A DNA stretch of 64,000 nt from Lachnospiraceae bacterium (GCA_015057585.1 SVEF01000002.1:1-64000); one strand, 5' to 3'; counted from the stretch's first letter, positions 45,794 through 58,408 are shown. The notes: generated from the sequence alone by a model not told the origin. Numbers and translations are program-made.

Positions 45794-47002
45794 ATGAGTC
45801 AATATGAAAAGATAGCGCACAGAAGGGCAACAAAGGTAGTGCGCGTGACCGATGCAAACGGAGCACCGGTTGCCAATACAAAAATAAGATTCCGTCAGAC
45901 AAAGCATCAGTTTTTGTTTGGTTCGGGAGCGTTTGATATCAATGAGTATTTTTGGACCAAGGACCCGGAGAGAAAGAAATTGCTTGAGGAGCGTGTGAAA
46001 CTCTGGACAGAACTTTTTAACTACGGAACGCTGCCGTTTTACTGGGGCGGTTATGAATTTAAGGAAGGACAGCCGCAGTGGGAACCTCGTATGCTTGCCG
46101 CAAAGTATATGAAAGAACGAGGCATCGAGGTTAAGGGACATCCGCTTTGCTGGCACACGGCCTGTGCGAACTGGTTGTTGGAGTATGACAACGCTACCAT
46201 TTTAACGAAACAGTTGGAAAGAATCGATCGTGAGGTCACACAGTTTAAGGGTGTAATCGACAAGTGGGATGTCATCAATGAGGTTGTTATTATGCCTGTG
46301 TTTGATAAGTATGACAATGCGATTACGCGTATATGTCAGGAATATGGAAGAGTGCCGCTGATTAAAAAGGTATTTGACGAAGCAAAAGCGGCAAATCCGG
46401 GAGCAACCCTTCTTTTGAACGATTTTAACACATCACAGGCGTATGCAGATTTGATTGACGAGGCGTTGATGGCCGGTGTGCCGATTGACGTCATCGGAAT
46501 TCAGTCCCACCAGCACCAGGGATATTGGGGAGCAGAAAAAGTATACCGTGTCCTGGAGCGTTTTGAGAAGTTCGGACTTCCGATTCACTTTACGGAGAAT
46601 ACGTTGATTTCCGGTGATTTAATGCCGCCGGAGATTGTGGATTTAAATGACTTCCAGAGCAAAGAGTGGCCATCGACGCCGGAAGGCGAAGAGCGTCAGA
46701 TGAGAGAGTGGGAAGAAATGTACCGGATTCTGTTTGAACATCCACTCGTTGAGGCTGTGACCGGCTGGGATTTTGCAGACGGCATGTGGTTAAATGCACC
46801 GAGCGGTGTGATTTACCGGAATAATACACCAAAGCCGGTATATCACAGATTGAAAGAACTCATCCGTGGAGAATGGTGGACAGACACAGAAGTATGCACC
46901 GACGAAAACGGTATGGTAAGAGTGGAAGGTTTTAAGGGTGATTATGTGTTAGAATATCCGGGCGGTAAACTGCAGATAACGCTTGACGGAGAAGAGGCAT
47001 AA
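45794..47002 (+). CDS. GH10 xylanase/xylo-oligosaccharidase, predicted cytosolic
   Basis: A 402-residue protein without a signal peptide. A short N-terminal beta region precedes the barrel, which has GHPLCWHTACANWL, the acid/base glutamate in KWDVINEVV and the nucleophile in IHFTENTL. The residue after the nucleophile differs from the usual TELD pattern of GH10 xylanases, fitting a divergent, perhaps oligosaccharide-specific subgroup (inference). It follows the surface GH10 gene by 44 bases with GAGGAAAC as ribosome site. Confidence 0.85.
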   Translation: MSQYEKIAHRRATKVVRVTDANGAPVANTKIRFRQTKHQFLFGSGAFDINEYFWTKDPERKKLLEERVKLWTELFNYGTLPFYWGGYEFKEGQPQWEPRMLAAKYMKERGIEVKGHPLCWHTACANWLLEYDNATILTKQLERIDREVTQFKGVIDKWDVINEVVIMPVFDKYDNAITRICQEYGRVPLIKKVFDEAKAANPGATLLLNDFNTSQAYADLIDEALMAGVPIDVIGIQSHQHQGYWGAEKVYRVLERFEKFGLPIHFTENTLISGDLMPPEIVDLNDFQSKEWPSTPEGEERQMREWEEMYRILFEHPLVEAVTGWDFADGMWLNAPSGVIYRNNTPKPVYHRLKELIRGEWWTDTEVCTDENGMVRVEGFKGDYVLEYPGGKLQITLDGEEA

Positions 47003-47016
47003 AATGGAGGTTGCTT

Positions 47017-50000
47017 ATGGGAAAGAAAACCGTGAGGATTTCTCCTTCGGGACGGTCAAAATTTCATAACGGAGTGGATTTTTGCATCGGGACCGGAAGA
47101 ATGGGGCTGGCACTGCAAAAGGAATATCAGGAGCAGTTAAAGCTCGTACAGGAAAAAATAGGCTTTTCGCACATCCGGGGACACGGGCTGTTTTCGGATG
47201 ATATGGCGATTTATCAGGAATATGAGGCAGACGGCGAAACGGTTGTGGAATATAACTTTACCTATCTGGACCTGGTGATGGATTCGTATCTGGAACTTGG
47301 ATTAAAGCCGTTTTTGGAACTCGGTTTTATGCCGGGGGAACTGGCAAGCGGGACGCAGACCATCTTTTACTGGAAGGGAAATACGACACCGCCAAAGTCG
47401 TATGAAGGATGGAAAGGGCTGATACAGGCAACGCTGCGTCATCTGATGCGCCGTTATGGTGCAGACGAAGTGGTGACCTGGCCGGTCGAGGTGTGGAATG
47501 AGCCGAATCTGCCGGGATTTTGGGAAAAGGCGGATATGCAGGAATATTTCAGGCTGTTCAAAGAGTCCTTTGCAGCGGTTAAGGAAGTGGATGAACGTTT
47601 CTGTGTCGGCGGACCGGCGGTTTGCGGCGGCAGCGACAAGGTTTGGATCCGCGCGTTTATGGAGTTTTGTAAAGAAAATCATATTGCACCGGATTTTGTG
47701 ACCAGACATCACTATACGACGGAGTTCCCGGATTATGTGGGACATTACGGGTATGCAAAACTGATGGATCCGGAAAATCCGGAGGATGGGTTTGCGGGCT
47801 TACATTCCACCAGGGAAATCATCGACAGTTTTCCAGAGTATGAGGGTCTTCCGATTCATATTACGGAGTTTAATACATCGTATATCCCAAATTGTCCGCT
47901 GCATGATACCAATCAGAATGCAGCATATATTGCGCATCAACTGTCGAGGCTGGGAGATGACAATGAGTCGTATTCCTACTGGACGTTTGGTGATATTTTT
48001 GAAGAAAACGGTGTACCGTTTACGCCGTTTCACGGAGGGTTTGGTCTGGTGGCAAACGGATGCATTCCGAAACCGACCTTCTGGACATTTGCATTTTATA
48101 AACAGTTAAAAGAAAAAGACGGTATTTGTGTACATAAAGATGAGAACAGTGTCGTTCTCAGGCTGGCAGATGGAAGTTACCGGGGAATTCTTTGGAACAT
48201 GGCAATGGAGCGGACGGGAAAAACACAGGAGCTTACGTTTACATTTGAGGCGGAAGTGCCGGAATACAGTCTGCTGACAAAACGTGTGGATGAGGAAACA
48301 ACCAATCCGTTAAAGGTCTGGCATGATATGGGGGAACCGGCCTCTCTGACAAAGGGACAGAAGGAGTTGTTGCAGATGGCAGCGCAACCACAAGTATCTT
48401 CAAAACGGATGCGCAGCTTTGACGGGGAGATTTCGATGGAAGTTACCCTTTCGGAACATGCGGTCGTGTATTTTGAACTGGCACCGGGAAAGGTGACATC
48501 GGACCGCGGCTATTCGTATGACCGCGTGATGCAGCATCCCCATAAAAATCCGCTGACAAGACTCGATTATCCGGATGTAGATGTCATCCGCGTGGAGGAT
48601 ACCTACTACATGGTCAGCACAACGATGTACTTTATGCCGGGCTGTGAGATTTTGCGCTCGTATGACCTCGTACACTGGGAGCATGCCACGTACGTGTATG
48701 ACAGATTGGATTCGACACCGGCACAGTGTCTTTGCGGGGAAGAAAATATTTACGGCAAAGGTATGTGGGCGGCAACCCTCCGGTTCCATAAGGGCATGTT
48801 TTATGTGATTTTTGTGGCAAACGATACGGGAAAGACCTATTTATATACAAGTGAGACAATGGAAGGACCGTGGAAGAAGCAGACGATAGAAGGCTTTTAC
48901 CATGATTGTTCCCTGCTGTTTGACGATGATGACAGAGTGTATCTGGCGTACGGACAAAAGGATGTCTATCTGTTAGAACTGAAGGAAGACTTAAGCGGAC
49001 CAAAGGAGGACGGTTTACAACGCCTTCTGGTCAGTGATACCGGAAATAATATTCTGGGTTATGAGGGAACACATTTTTATAAGATAAACGGGAAATATTA
49101 TCTGTTTTTCATTCATTCCCTGAAGACGGAATGGAAGAGGACACAGGCATGCTTTGTGTCAGATTCTTTGGAAGGGGAATTCACCGGCGGGGATATCTTA
49201 AATGATGACATGGGATTTTTTAACCAGGGCGTTGCCCAGGGTGGTATCGTAGATACGCCGGACGGCAAGTGGTACAGTATATTGTTCCAGGACAGAGGCT
49301 CTGTCGGACGGATTCCTGTGCTGGTTCCGCTTGCATGGAAGGACGGGTATCCGGTGCTTGGGGAAAGCGGGAAAATCCCGGAGGACTTTGAGGTTGTAAG
49401 CACCAGACCGGAACATGCGTATACGCCGCTTGTCGGAAGTGATAATTTCAAAACACCGGAATTTGCTTCGGAAGAAGAAAAAAAGAGATGTTACGGAAGT
49501 TTTGGCTTCAAGAGCGCATGGCAGTTTAACCATGAGCCGGACTTGTCACTGGTATCTCTTGACGAAGTACAGGGACGTGTTTCCATTACAACGGATAAAC
49601 TCTGCGACTGTATTACGGAAGCGAAAAATATACTGACCCAGCGTATGCTGTATCCGGGGTGTGTGGGTGAAGTAACACTGGATTTTTCAGGTTTAAAGGA
49701 AGGCGATGTGGCAGGACTTTGTACGCTGCAAAGCCGGTTCGGCTTCATCGGTGTCACGAAACATGCCGGAAAAAATTACGTGATTATGGTATCGAGAGAA
49801 CCGGGAAAGGACTTTATGGAACGGCAGTGGGAAAAGATACCGGCAGAAGGAGATACCATCCGGCTGCGTGCGGAGGCTGATTTTACTGATTTGAAGGATG
49901 AGGCGACATTTTCCTATCAGGAGAAGTGGCGGTTTAAGAAAGTCGGCATTACCCATAAAATGCAGTATACTCTGGATCATTTCACGGGCTACCGTTTTGG

Positions 50001-50073
50001 TTTGTTTGTGTATTCCGAAAAGGAAACCGGCGGAACGGCAGTGTTCAGCGATTTTGTATATAAGGAGAGGTAA
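47017..50073 (+). CDS. GH39-GH43 fusion, probable beta-xylosidase/alpha-L-arabinofuranosidase
   Basis: A 1018-residue protein with no signal peptide. Residues ~1-490 form a GH39 beta-xylosidase: acid/base glutamate in VEVWNEPNLPGFW, nucleophile in IHITEFNTSY, then a small beta domain. Residues ~510-800 form a GH43 five-bladed propeller (NPLTRLDYPDVDVIRVEDTY, GMWAATLRF, YEGTHFYKINGKYY). The last ~200 residues form the beta-sandwich common in large GH43 enzymes. One chain could thus remove xylose and arabinose from xylo-oligosaccharides. ATG 47017 has TGGAGG upstream. It is 14 bases after the GH10 gene. Confidence 0.9.
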   Translation: MGKKTVRISPSGRSKFHNGVDFCIGTGRMGLALQKEYQEQLKLVQEKIGFSHIRGHGLFSDDMAIYQEYEADGETVVEYNFTYLDLVMDSYLELGLKPFLELGFMPGELASGTQTIFYWKGNTTPPKSYEGWKGLIQATLRHLMRRYGADEVVTWPVEVWNEPNLPGFWEKADMQEYFRLFKESFAAVKEVDERFCVGGPAVCGGSDKVWIRAFMEFCKENHIAPDFVTRHHYTTEFPDYVGHYGYAKLMDPENPEDGFAGLHSTREIIDSFPEYEGLPIHITEFNTSYIPNCPLHDTNQNAAYIAHQLSRLGDDNESYSYWTFGDIFEENGVPFTPFHGGFGLVANGCIPKPTFWTFAFYKQLKEKDGICVHKDENSVVLRLADGSYRGILWNMAMERTGKTQELTFTFEAEVPEYSLLTKRVDEETTNPLKVWHDMGEPASLTKGQKELLQMAAQPQVSSKRMRSFDGEISMEVTLSEHAVVYFELAPGKVTSDRGYSYDRVMQHPHKNPLTRLDYPDVDVIRVEDTYYMVSTTMYFMPGCEILRSYDLVHWEHATYVYDRLDSTPAQCLCGEENIYGKGMWAATLRFHKGMFYVIFVANDTGKTYLYTSETMEGPWKKQTIEGFYHDCSLLFDDDDRVYLAYGQKDVYLLELKEDLSGPKEDGLQRLLVSDTGNNILGYEGTHFYKINGKYYLFFIHSLKTEWKRTQACFVSDSLEGEFTGGDILNDDMGFFNQGVAQGGIVDTPDGKWYSILFQDRGSVGRIPVLVPLAWKDGYPVLGESGKIPEDFEVVSTRPEHAYTPLVGSDNFKTPEFASEEEKKRCYGSFGFKSAWQFNHEPDLSLVSLDEVQGRVSITTDKLCDCITEAKNILTQRMLYPGCVGEVTLDFSGLKEGDVAGLCTLQSRFGFIGVTKHAGKNYVIMVSREPGKDFMERQWEKIPAEGDTIRLRAEADFTDLKDEATFSYQEKWRFKKVGITHKMQYTLDHFTGYRFGLFVYSEKETGGTAVFSDFVYKER

Positions 50074-50105
50074 ATTCTCTGCAGTAACAGGAAAGGAGAA
50101 TGGAT

Positions 50106-51626
50106 ATGATTCGTATAGCAAAGACAGAAAATGGTATAGTAAGAGGTCTCCCGGGCAATGACCCGAGAGTGACCTCATTTAAGGGGATTCCGTTTGCAGC
50201 ACCACCGGTAGGTAAAAACCGTTGGCGTGCACCGCAACCGTGTGAAAATTGGGAAGGTGTGAGAGAGGCGTATGAATTTGCACCGATTTCGGTACAGGAT
50301 ACACCGGGACTCGGAACGGATATATATTGCAGAGAGTGGCATGTAGACCCGGAAATTCCGATGGGGGAAGACTGTCTGTATTTGAATGTCTGGACAGGAG
50401 CAAAAAAAGAAGACGAAAAGCTTCCGGTACTTGTCTGGTTTTTTGGTGGTGGTTTCCAGTGGGGATATACACCGGAAATGGAATTTAACGGCGAACGTAT
50501 TGCGAGACGCGGTGTCATTGTGGTTTCGGTCAATTACCGTCTCGGCGCATTTGGATTTTTGACCCATCCGCAGATTACGGAAGAACAGCCTGAGGCACCG
50601 GCAAACTTCGGAAGTCTTGACCAGCAGGCAGGTCTCAAATGGGTACGCAGAAATATTGCGGCGTTTGGCGGTGACCCGGACAATATTACAATTGCCGGAC
50701 AGTCGGCGGGCGGAGCCAGTGTACTGGCGCAGCTGACCTGCGAGGCAAACTATGATGATATCAAAAAGGCGATTGTGCTGAGCGGTATGTTCCGCAATCC
50801 GTACGAAGTTGACCGCTTTATTACACCGAGAACTCTGCCTGAGACAGAGAAAAACGGTGCGGCATTCTTTGAGTGTCTTGGGGTAAAGACACTGGAAGAA
50901 GCAAGAGAACTGGACCCTCTTTTTATCCGCGCAAAGTACGGGGAATTTGCACAGAGTCATCCGAGATTCAGCGTGGTTGTTGACGGAAAGTTCTGTGTGG
51001 AGGAACCGATGAAGAGACTGGCTCAGGGCAAGTATGCAAAAGTGCCGATTCTTGCCGGAAATACCGTGAATGAATTCACCGGATTTTTGTTTGCACAGGA
51101 TGAGTCCGAAGTGCGCACAAAGGCGGCGGCGCTGTTCGGAGAAAAAGCAGCCGATTATCTTGCATTTGATGAAGTAAAGCAGGTGGCAGAAAATGGCGGC
51201 CGTGGCGGCATTAATGTCATTGAAGGTGCTGTGAAGGCGGTATTTTTAAATAACGAAAAAGCAGGAAATCCGGCAGGATACTATTACCGGTTTGATCCGG
51301 ACATTCCGGGCTGGGACAATCCGGGTTCGTTCCATTCGGTGGATTTGTGGTTCTTCTTTGAAACGCTTGGCATGTGCTGGAGACCGTTTAAGGGGCATCA
51401 TTTTGACCTGGCACGCCAGATGTGTAACTATTGGACGAACTTTATGAAGACCGGAAACCCGAATGGGGAGGATGCGGACGGTACGCCGATGCCGGAATGG
51501 AAACCTTATGGAAAAGATGGTCTGCATGAGATGACGTTTGTATCCGAAGGTGCGGTGCCTGCAGTGGAAGAGTCTGCATTTAAGCAGTTTATGGTGAAGC
51601 AGATTCAGAAGGATTTAATTAGATAA
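50106..51626 (+). CDS. Type B carboxylesterase, perhaps a xylan-side-chain esterase
   Basis: A 506-residue alpha/beta hydrolase. It has the oxyanion hole in VWFFGGGFQWG, the nucleophile serine in TIAGQSAGGASV near 200, and the family opening GIVRGLPGNDPRVTSFKGIPFA. There is no signal peptide. Its position at the end of the GH9-GH10-GH10-GH39/43 run suggests removal of acetyl or feruloyl groups from imported xylo-oligosaccharides (inference from context). ATG 50106 has better ribosome-site spacing than 50100. Confidence 0.85.
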   Translation: MIRIAKTENGIVRGLPGNDPRVTSFKGIPFAAPPVGKNRWRAPQPCENWEGVREAYEFAPISVQDTPGLGTDIYCREWHVDPEIPMGEDCLYLNVWTGAKKEDEKLPVLVWFFGGGFQWGYTPEMEFNGERIARRGVIVVSVNYRLGAFGFLTHPQITEEQPEAPANFGSLDQQAGLKWVRRNIAAFGGDPDNITIAGQSAGGASVLAQLTCEANYDDIKKAIVLSGMFRNPYEVDRFITPRTLPETEKNGAAFFECLGVKTLEEARELDPLFIRAKYGEFAQSHPRFSVVVDGKFCVEEPMKRLAQGKYAKVPILAGNTVNEFTGFLFAQDESEVRTKAAALFGEKAADYLAFDEVKQVAENGGRGGINVIEGAVKAVFLNNEKAGNPAGYYYRFDPDIPGWDNPGSFHSVDLWFFFETLGMCWRPFKGHHFDLARQMCNYWTNFMKTGNPNGEDADGTPMPEWKPYGKDGLHEMTFVSEGAVPAVEESAFKQFMVKQIQKDLIR

Positions 51627-51667
51627 GAAGAGGACAGACAAGCAGATAAAAAATAAGTAATGTTACG

Positions 51668-51698
51668 GCAGGTTGTGCAAAAAGCGCAACCTGCTTTT
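51668..51698 (+). terminator. Terminator of the xylan cluster
   Basis: GCAGGTTGTGC-aaaaa-GCGCAACCTGC followed by TTTTGCTTTG, about 40 bases after the esterase stop. Confidence 0.88.
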
Positions 51699-51739
51699 GC
51701 TTTGAAAAACAGAGTGGTGACAAAGTCACCGGAAGGTGA

Positions 51740-51952
51740 TATACACTACGAAGAAACGAGAGGAAAAGTTATACACTAAAGAAAGAAAAATGCGCGAAGG
51801 AAGAAAAGAGAAAATGGGAAGTTGATAAGATGAAATGAAAAATGTGATGTTTTTTCAGAAAGCGTATAAGAAAAAGCAGGAAAATCCTATACACTTCTGC
51901 TTTTGACGGAAATTGCAGAAAATGCTAGATTCTTGTTTGTATAAAGTGTATA
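51740..51952 (+). promoter_or_regulatory. Repeated TATACACT motif upstream of the PTS regulator
   Basis: TATACACT occurs at 51740-51747, 51770-51777 and 51888-51895, and inverted (AGTGTATA) at 51945-51952. The first two are 30 bases apart, about three helical turns. The inverted copy merges with TATAAT (51949-51954), a possible -10. The rest of 51699-52045 has no gene. These look like binding sites for the regulator encoded next, or a local regulon (inference). Confidence 0.55.
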
Positions 51953-52045
51953 ATTTTCTTTGGGTATACAGTAATCATATTATTGCCGGATACGGAATAG
52001 GTATACAATGAGGTGTACAAAGAGAGAGAAAAGGAGAAGGGTCCT

Positions 52046-54598
52046 ATGAAATCGAACAAAGAAAAAGTATATGACTTTATTAAACTGCATGCAGGCGGAG
52101 AAAACAATGGGGGTGTTTCTACCGTATATATCGCTGAAGCAATGGACTTACAGAGAACCAATGTAAGCAGTATTTTGAATCAGCTTGTGGCGGACGGAAG
52201 AGTCCAAAAGACAAACGGCAGACCGGTTCTCTACAGTATTCTGCAAAACAAATCAGGAAACAGTGGGGACTGTTTTTCAGACTTAATAGGGAGCAGCGGA
52301 AGTTTAAAGCAGGCGGTACAGCTTGCAAAGGCAGCAGTCCTTTATCCGCAGAGAAGTTTGAATTCCCTGATTGTGGGAGCGAGGGGGACCGGAAAGAGCC
52401 GACTGGCAAAAAGGATGTACCGCTTTGCCGTTGAGAAGGAAGTGATTCCGCCTACGGCTCCATATATTCACGTGGATTGTCATGATTACCTTTCTCAGAC
52501 CAATCTTGCCGCAGAAATGGAGAAAATCCGGAAAGAGGCATCAAATGGTGTCGTTTTTTTGGATAACATCCAATTTTTGAACGGAAGGGAACGAAAAGAA
52601 GTTTTGGAGTATATACAGTCACCAAAACGGAATTATGCAGTGATTGTAAGTTGCACAGACCGGAATCAGTTGGCGGATGAATTCCTTTCGGAGTTTCCGG
52701 TACAAATAGAACTCCCGACCCTTTCGGAACGTCCGTTATCGGAACGGTTGGAGATGATTAAGGAGCTTCTTTTACGAGAAGCGGCAAGAATAAAAAGGAC
52801 TCTCGTGGTGCGCGGGGATTTGATGCGATGCCTGCTTCTTTATGAGTGTGAAGCCAATTATTATCAATTAAAAGGGGACATCAAAATCGGATGTGCCAAC
52901 GCATATGTCAGGGAATATAAAAGTGACGAAGAAATCCAGTTGTTTGCCAGTGATTTTGCGAATGGTGTGCGAAAGGGATTTTTGCGGTACCGGATGCACC
53001 GAAGGGAAATTGATGAGTTGGTGAGTTTTGAACAAAGCTTCGTGTTTGACGGAAACCGGGTATGTGTAAGTGAAATTGCGGATGAGACGCTGTATGATAA
53101 GTTGAACAAGAAGGCATCCGCACTGAATAATACCGGACTCAATGAAGATGAAATCAATTTGATTTTGAGTGCAGAAGTTGAGCGTTCTTTCGAAAAATAT
53201 CAAAGAGAACTGGTTCGCGATGTGGCCAACAAAAAACAGCTGGAGGTGCTGGTAGACAGCCGCCTGATTCCGTTGGTGGAGGAGTTCCTTACGAATGCAG
53301 AGAAACGTTTGGACAGAAGTTTTTCAAGTTCCGTGTTTTACGGACTTTGTTTACATATTAATGCAGTGATTCAGGGAAAACGGGAAAAAGGACAGGTGGA
53401 CAAAAACCGGATTGCAGAAATTCTCGGATACCATAAAAAGGAATATCTGTTAAGTGCTGAACTGGCAGAAAACATTGCAAAAGAATATAAGACGGAATTT
53501 CCGATGGAAGAGGTCATTTTAATTACCATGTTCCTGTGTTTTCGAAATGAAGAAGCGCCGCAGGGAGGAAAGCCGGTTGTATTGTTTGCTTTCTATGGAG
53601 AAGGAATTGCAACGGCAATTGCAAAAACCATTGGCAGTATGACACAGATGGATAACGTGTTTTCGTTTGAACTGGCCTATGAAAAGGCTTCGGCAGAAAC
53701 ATATGAAGCGTTAAAGGACTATATCGCAAGTATTCATCAGGGGAAAGGGGTTCTGGTTATTTATGACAGTTGCTTTTTGCCGGAGATGCTGACAGAGATT
53801 GAGAACGAACTTGATATTTTGATCCGGCAGCTAGCAATGCCGGTGACGACTGTCGGGATTGAGCTGGCGAGAAGAACGTTGACGGAAGACAATTTAGATA
53901 AGGTGTTGCGCCATGTGTCAAAGAATGTCGGCAACATCGGTACATACACTAAAAACTATATTGTTACACTTTGTACCACAGGAAAAGGCGGGGCTGAGGA
54001 GTTAAAACGCTACATTGAGCGTTATGGACAGTTGAGGGACACGGAGGTGGTTCCGATGTCGGTAACAGACCGTGAAGTGTTGAGAGAAAACTTTAAGGCA
54101 TTGATGAAAAACGGTGTAATCAGTTGTGTCGTAGGTACCTTTGATCCAAATTTGTTTGCAATACCGTTTATTTCTATCAGTGAAGTGTTTGGCGTAAAGA
54201 AAGAGAATCTTCCGAAATTGCTGAGTCTGGAAAAAGAAGCAAAAACGCGAATTGATTACCAGGCAATGTTTGATTATCTCGGTGAGCAGTTAATTCATAC
54301 CAATATGGAAAAATTAAAAAAAGTGTTACCGGATACCTTACGGGAAATCAATGCAACACTCGGGGAATTGTCACTGGATACGGAAGCAGGGCTTTTAATT
54401 CATATTTCCTGTTGTATCGACCGGCTTATCAGCAATGAGCCGACGGCGGCAAATCCGAAGAAAAAAGTAATTCTTTCAAAGTATGAGAAAGAGTTTAAGA
54501 TGTTGCTGAAAATCGTAAAACCGTTAGAAAAGACATTCCGCATCATTGTGAATGATGATGAGATTGCCAATATACTGACAATTATCTATCAGTTGTAG
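52046..54598 (+). CDS. LevR-like PRD-containing transcriptional regulator of the PTS operon
   Basis: An 850-residue protein. A winged helix (residues ~20-65) is followed by an AAA domain with Walker A VGARGTGKS (110-118) and Walker B GVVFLDN. Then come PRD1 with a histidine in CLHINAVI, an EIIA-Man-like domain (VVLFAFYGEGIATAI), an EIIB-Gat-like segment (IVTLCTTGKGG) and a C-terminal PRD2 with LLIHISCCIDRL. The sigma-54-contacting GAFTGA loop is not seen, and the EIIA phospho-histidine position appears to be tyrosine. ATG 52046 has AAGGAG upstream. It presumably senses PTS phosphorylation state through the PRDs. Confidence 0.85.
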   Translation: MKSNKEKVYDFIKLHAGGENNGGVSTVYIAEAMDLQRTNVSSILNQLVADGRVQKTNGRPVLYSILQNKSGNSGDCFSDLIGSSGSLKQAVQLAKAAVLYPQRSLNSLIVGARGTGKSRLAKRMYRFAVEKEVIPPTAPYIHVDCHDYLSQTNLAAEMEKIRKEASNGVVFLDNIQFLNGRERKEVLEYIQSPKRNYAVIVSCTDRNQLADEFLSEFPVQIELPTLSERPLSERLEMIKELLLREAARIKRTLVVRGDLMRCLLLYECEANYYQLKGDIKIGCANAYVREYKSDEEIQLFASDFANGVRKGFLRYRMHRREIDELVSFEQSFVFDGNRVCVSEIADETLYDKLNKKASALNNTGLNEDEINLILSAEVERSFEKYQRELVRDVANKKQLEVLVDSRLIPLVEEFLTNAEKRLDRSFSSSVFYGLCLHINAVIQGKREKGQVDKNRIAEILGYHKKEYLLSAELAENIAKEYKTEFPMEEVILITMFLCFRNEEAPQGGKPVVLFAFYGEGIATAIAKTIGSMTQMDNVFSFELAYEKASAETYEALKDYIASIHQGKGVLVIYDSCFLPEMLTEIENELDILIRQLAMPVTTVGIELARRTLTEDNLDKVLRHVSKNVGNIGTYTKNYIVTLCTTGKGGAEELKRYIERYGQLRDTEVVPMSVTDREVLRENFKALMKNGVISCVVGTFDPNLFAIPFISISEVFGVKKENLPKLLSLEKEAKTRIDYQAMFDYLGEQLIHTNMEKLKKVLPDTLREINATLGELSLDTEAGLLIHISCCIDRLISNEPTAANPKKKVILSKYEKEFKMLLKIVKPLEKTFRIIVNDDEIANILTIIYQL

Positions 54599-54611
54599 AG
54601 GGAGGTTGAAG

Positions 54612-54935
54612 ATGAGCGAAGAGTTGATGGAAAAACTGGAAGAAATTTCAATGATGATTATTGCGAACTCGGGAGCGGCACGTTCGAACGCGTTTGCGGC
54701 GTTGGCAGAGGCAAAGAAAGGGAACTTTGAGGCTGCCGACGGACTTTTGAAATCTGCAGAAGAAAGTCTGCAGGTGGCACATGAATCTCACAGGGAATTG
54801 CTGAAAATGGATGCGACGGGCGAGGTGGACAAGGTGAGTATTTTACTTTGTCATGCGCAGGATCATCTGATGGGCAGTGCTCTTGCAGGGGACCTGATAA
54901 AGGAAATGATTTGCCTTTACAGGGATAAGAAATAA
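54612..54935 (+). CDS. celC: PTS EIIA, lactose/cellobiose family
   Basis: A 107-residue, all-helical protein of the Lac/Cel EIIA type: LEEISMMIIANSGAARSNAFAALAEAKKG at the start and the phosphorylated histidine in LLCHAQDHLMG near 80. It passes phosphate from HPr to EIIB. ATG 54612 is set by GGGAGG. It directly follows the regulator gene (13 bases), so the whole set is one operon. Confidence 0.92.
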   Translation: MSEELMEKLEEISMMIIANSGAARSNAFAALAEAKKGNFEAADGLLKSAEESLQVAHESHRELLKMDATGEVDKVSILLCHAQDHLMGSALAGDLIKEMICLYRDKK

Positions 54936-54953
54936 AGAGAAGGGGGAGGCACG

Positions 54954-55253
54954 ATGGACAAAAAGGTATTGTTGATATGCGCAGGGGGTATGTCGACAGG
55001 AATCCTCATGAAGAAGATGGAAAAGTATGCTGCAGAGCAGGGTTTTCAGCTCCGGATTGAAGCAATTGGAATGTCATCTTACGAGGAAGTGTACAAAAAC
55101 TATGATGTCATCTTACTTGGACCGCAGGTGTCCTATAAGAAGGCTGAAATAGAAGAGGTTACAAAGATGCCGATCGCTGTGATTGCGGCATATGATTACG
55201 CAGTAGGCAATGTAGCCAACATTATGAAGCAGGTTGATGAACTTTATAAGTAA
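54954..55253 (+). CDS. celA: PTS EIIB, cellobiose family
   Basis: A 99-residue protein. The usual phosphocysteine is at the start of the P-loop, here LLICAGGMSTGILMKKM with cysteine at about residue 8. The sequence continues VILLGPQVSYKK as in cellobiose EIIB proteins. It carries phosphate from EIIA to the sugar during import. GGGGGAGG precedes the start. Confidence 0.93.
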   Translation: MDKKVLLICAGGMSTGILMKKMEKYAAEQGFQLRIEAIGMSSYEEVYKNYDVILLGPQVSYKKAEIEEVTKMPIAVIAAYDYAVGNVANIMKQVDELYK

Positions 55254-55278
55254 GAGGGTTTAAGAAAGGGGTTATATT

Positions 55279-58061
<2,783 letters not shown>

Positions 58062-58116
58062 AATAAAGAGGATGAGCGATTGCTTTGTAATTTCTCTGAA
58101 GAATGAGGAGAAGATT

Positions 58117-58383
58117 ATGATAAAGAGAGAAGCAGAAATTGTAAATAAAACAGGCTTGCATGCCCGTCCGGCTTCGGATTTTGTATTGGCGGCAAAAAAA
58201 TTTGAAAGCAAGATTACCATTTGCAAAGAAGGCGGAGAACCGGTCAATGCAAAATCGATGATGCGTCTTCTTGCAGAATGTATCGGACAGGGTATGAAGG
58301 TAGAGATCGCAGCAGAAGGCGTGGATGAGGCGGAAGCGGTAGAGACGCTGGTTGCTTTGGTAGAAAGCGGTTTTGGAGAATAA
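58117..58383 (+). CDS. ptsH: HPr, PTS phosphocarrier protein
   Basis: An 88-residue protein. The active histidine is in NKTGLHARPASDF (residue ~15) and the regulatory-site serine region is NAKSMMRLLAECIGQG. ATG 58117 follows GAGGAG. The context around the serine differs from the classic KSIMGVMSLG, so regulation by HPr kinase may be altered or absent (inference). It lies between the phospho-glucosidase and enzyme I genes. Confidence 0.93.
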   Translation: MIKREAEIVNKTGLHARPASDFVLAAKKFESKITICKEGGEPVNAKSMMRLLAECIGQGMKVEIAAEGVDEAEAVETLVALVESGFGE

Positions 58384-58408
58384 AAGTTACAGAGAGGAGG
58401 CGTGCATC

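Noticed and set aside
51901-51930. Sigma-54 promoter (-24/-12) upstream of the LevR-like gene
   Set aside because: The GG and GC pairs near GACGGAAATTGC do not have the required spacing, and the regulator lacks the GAFTGA loop.
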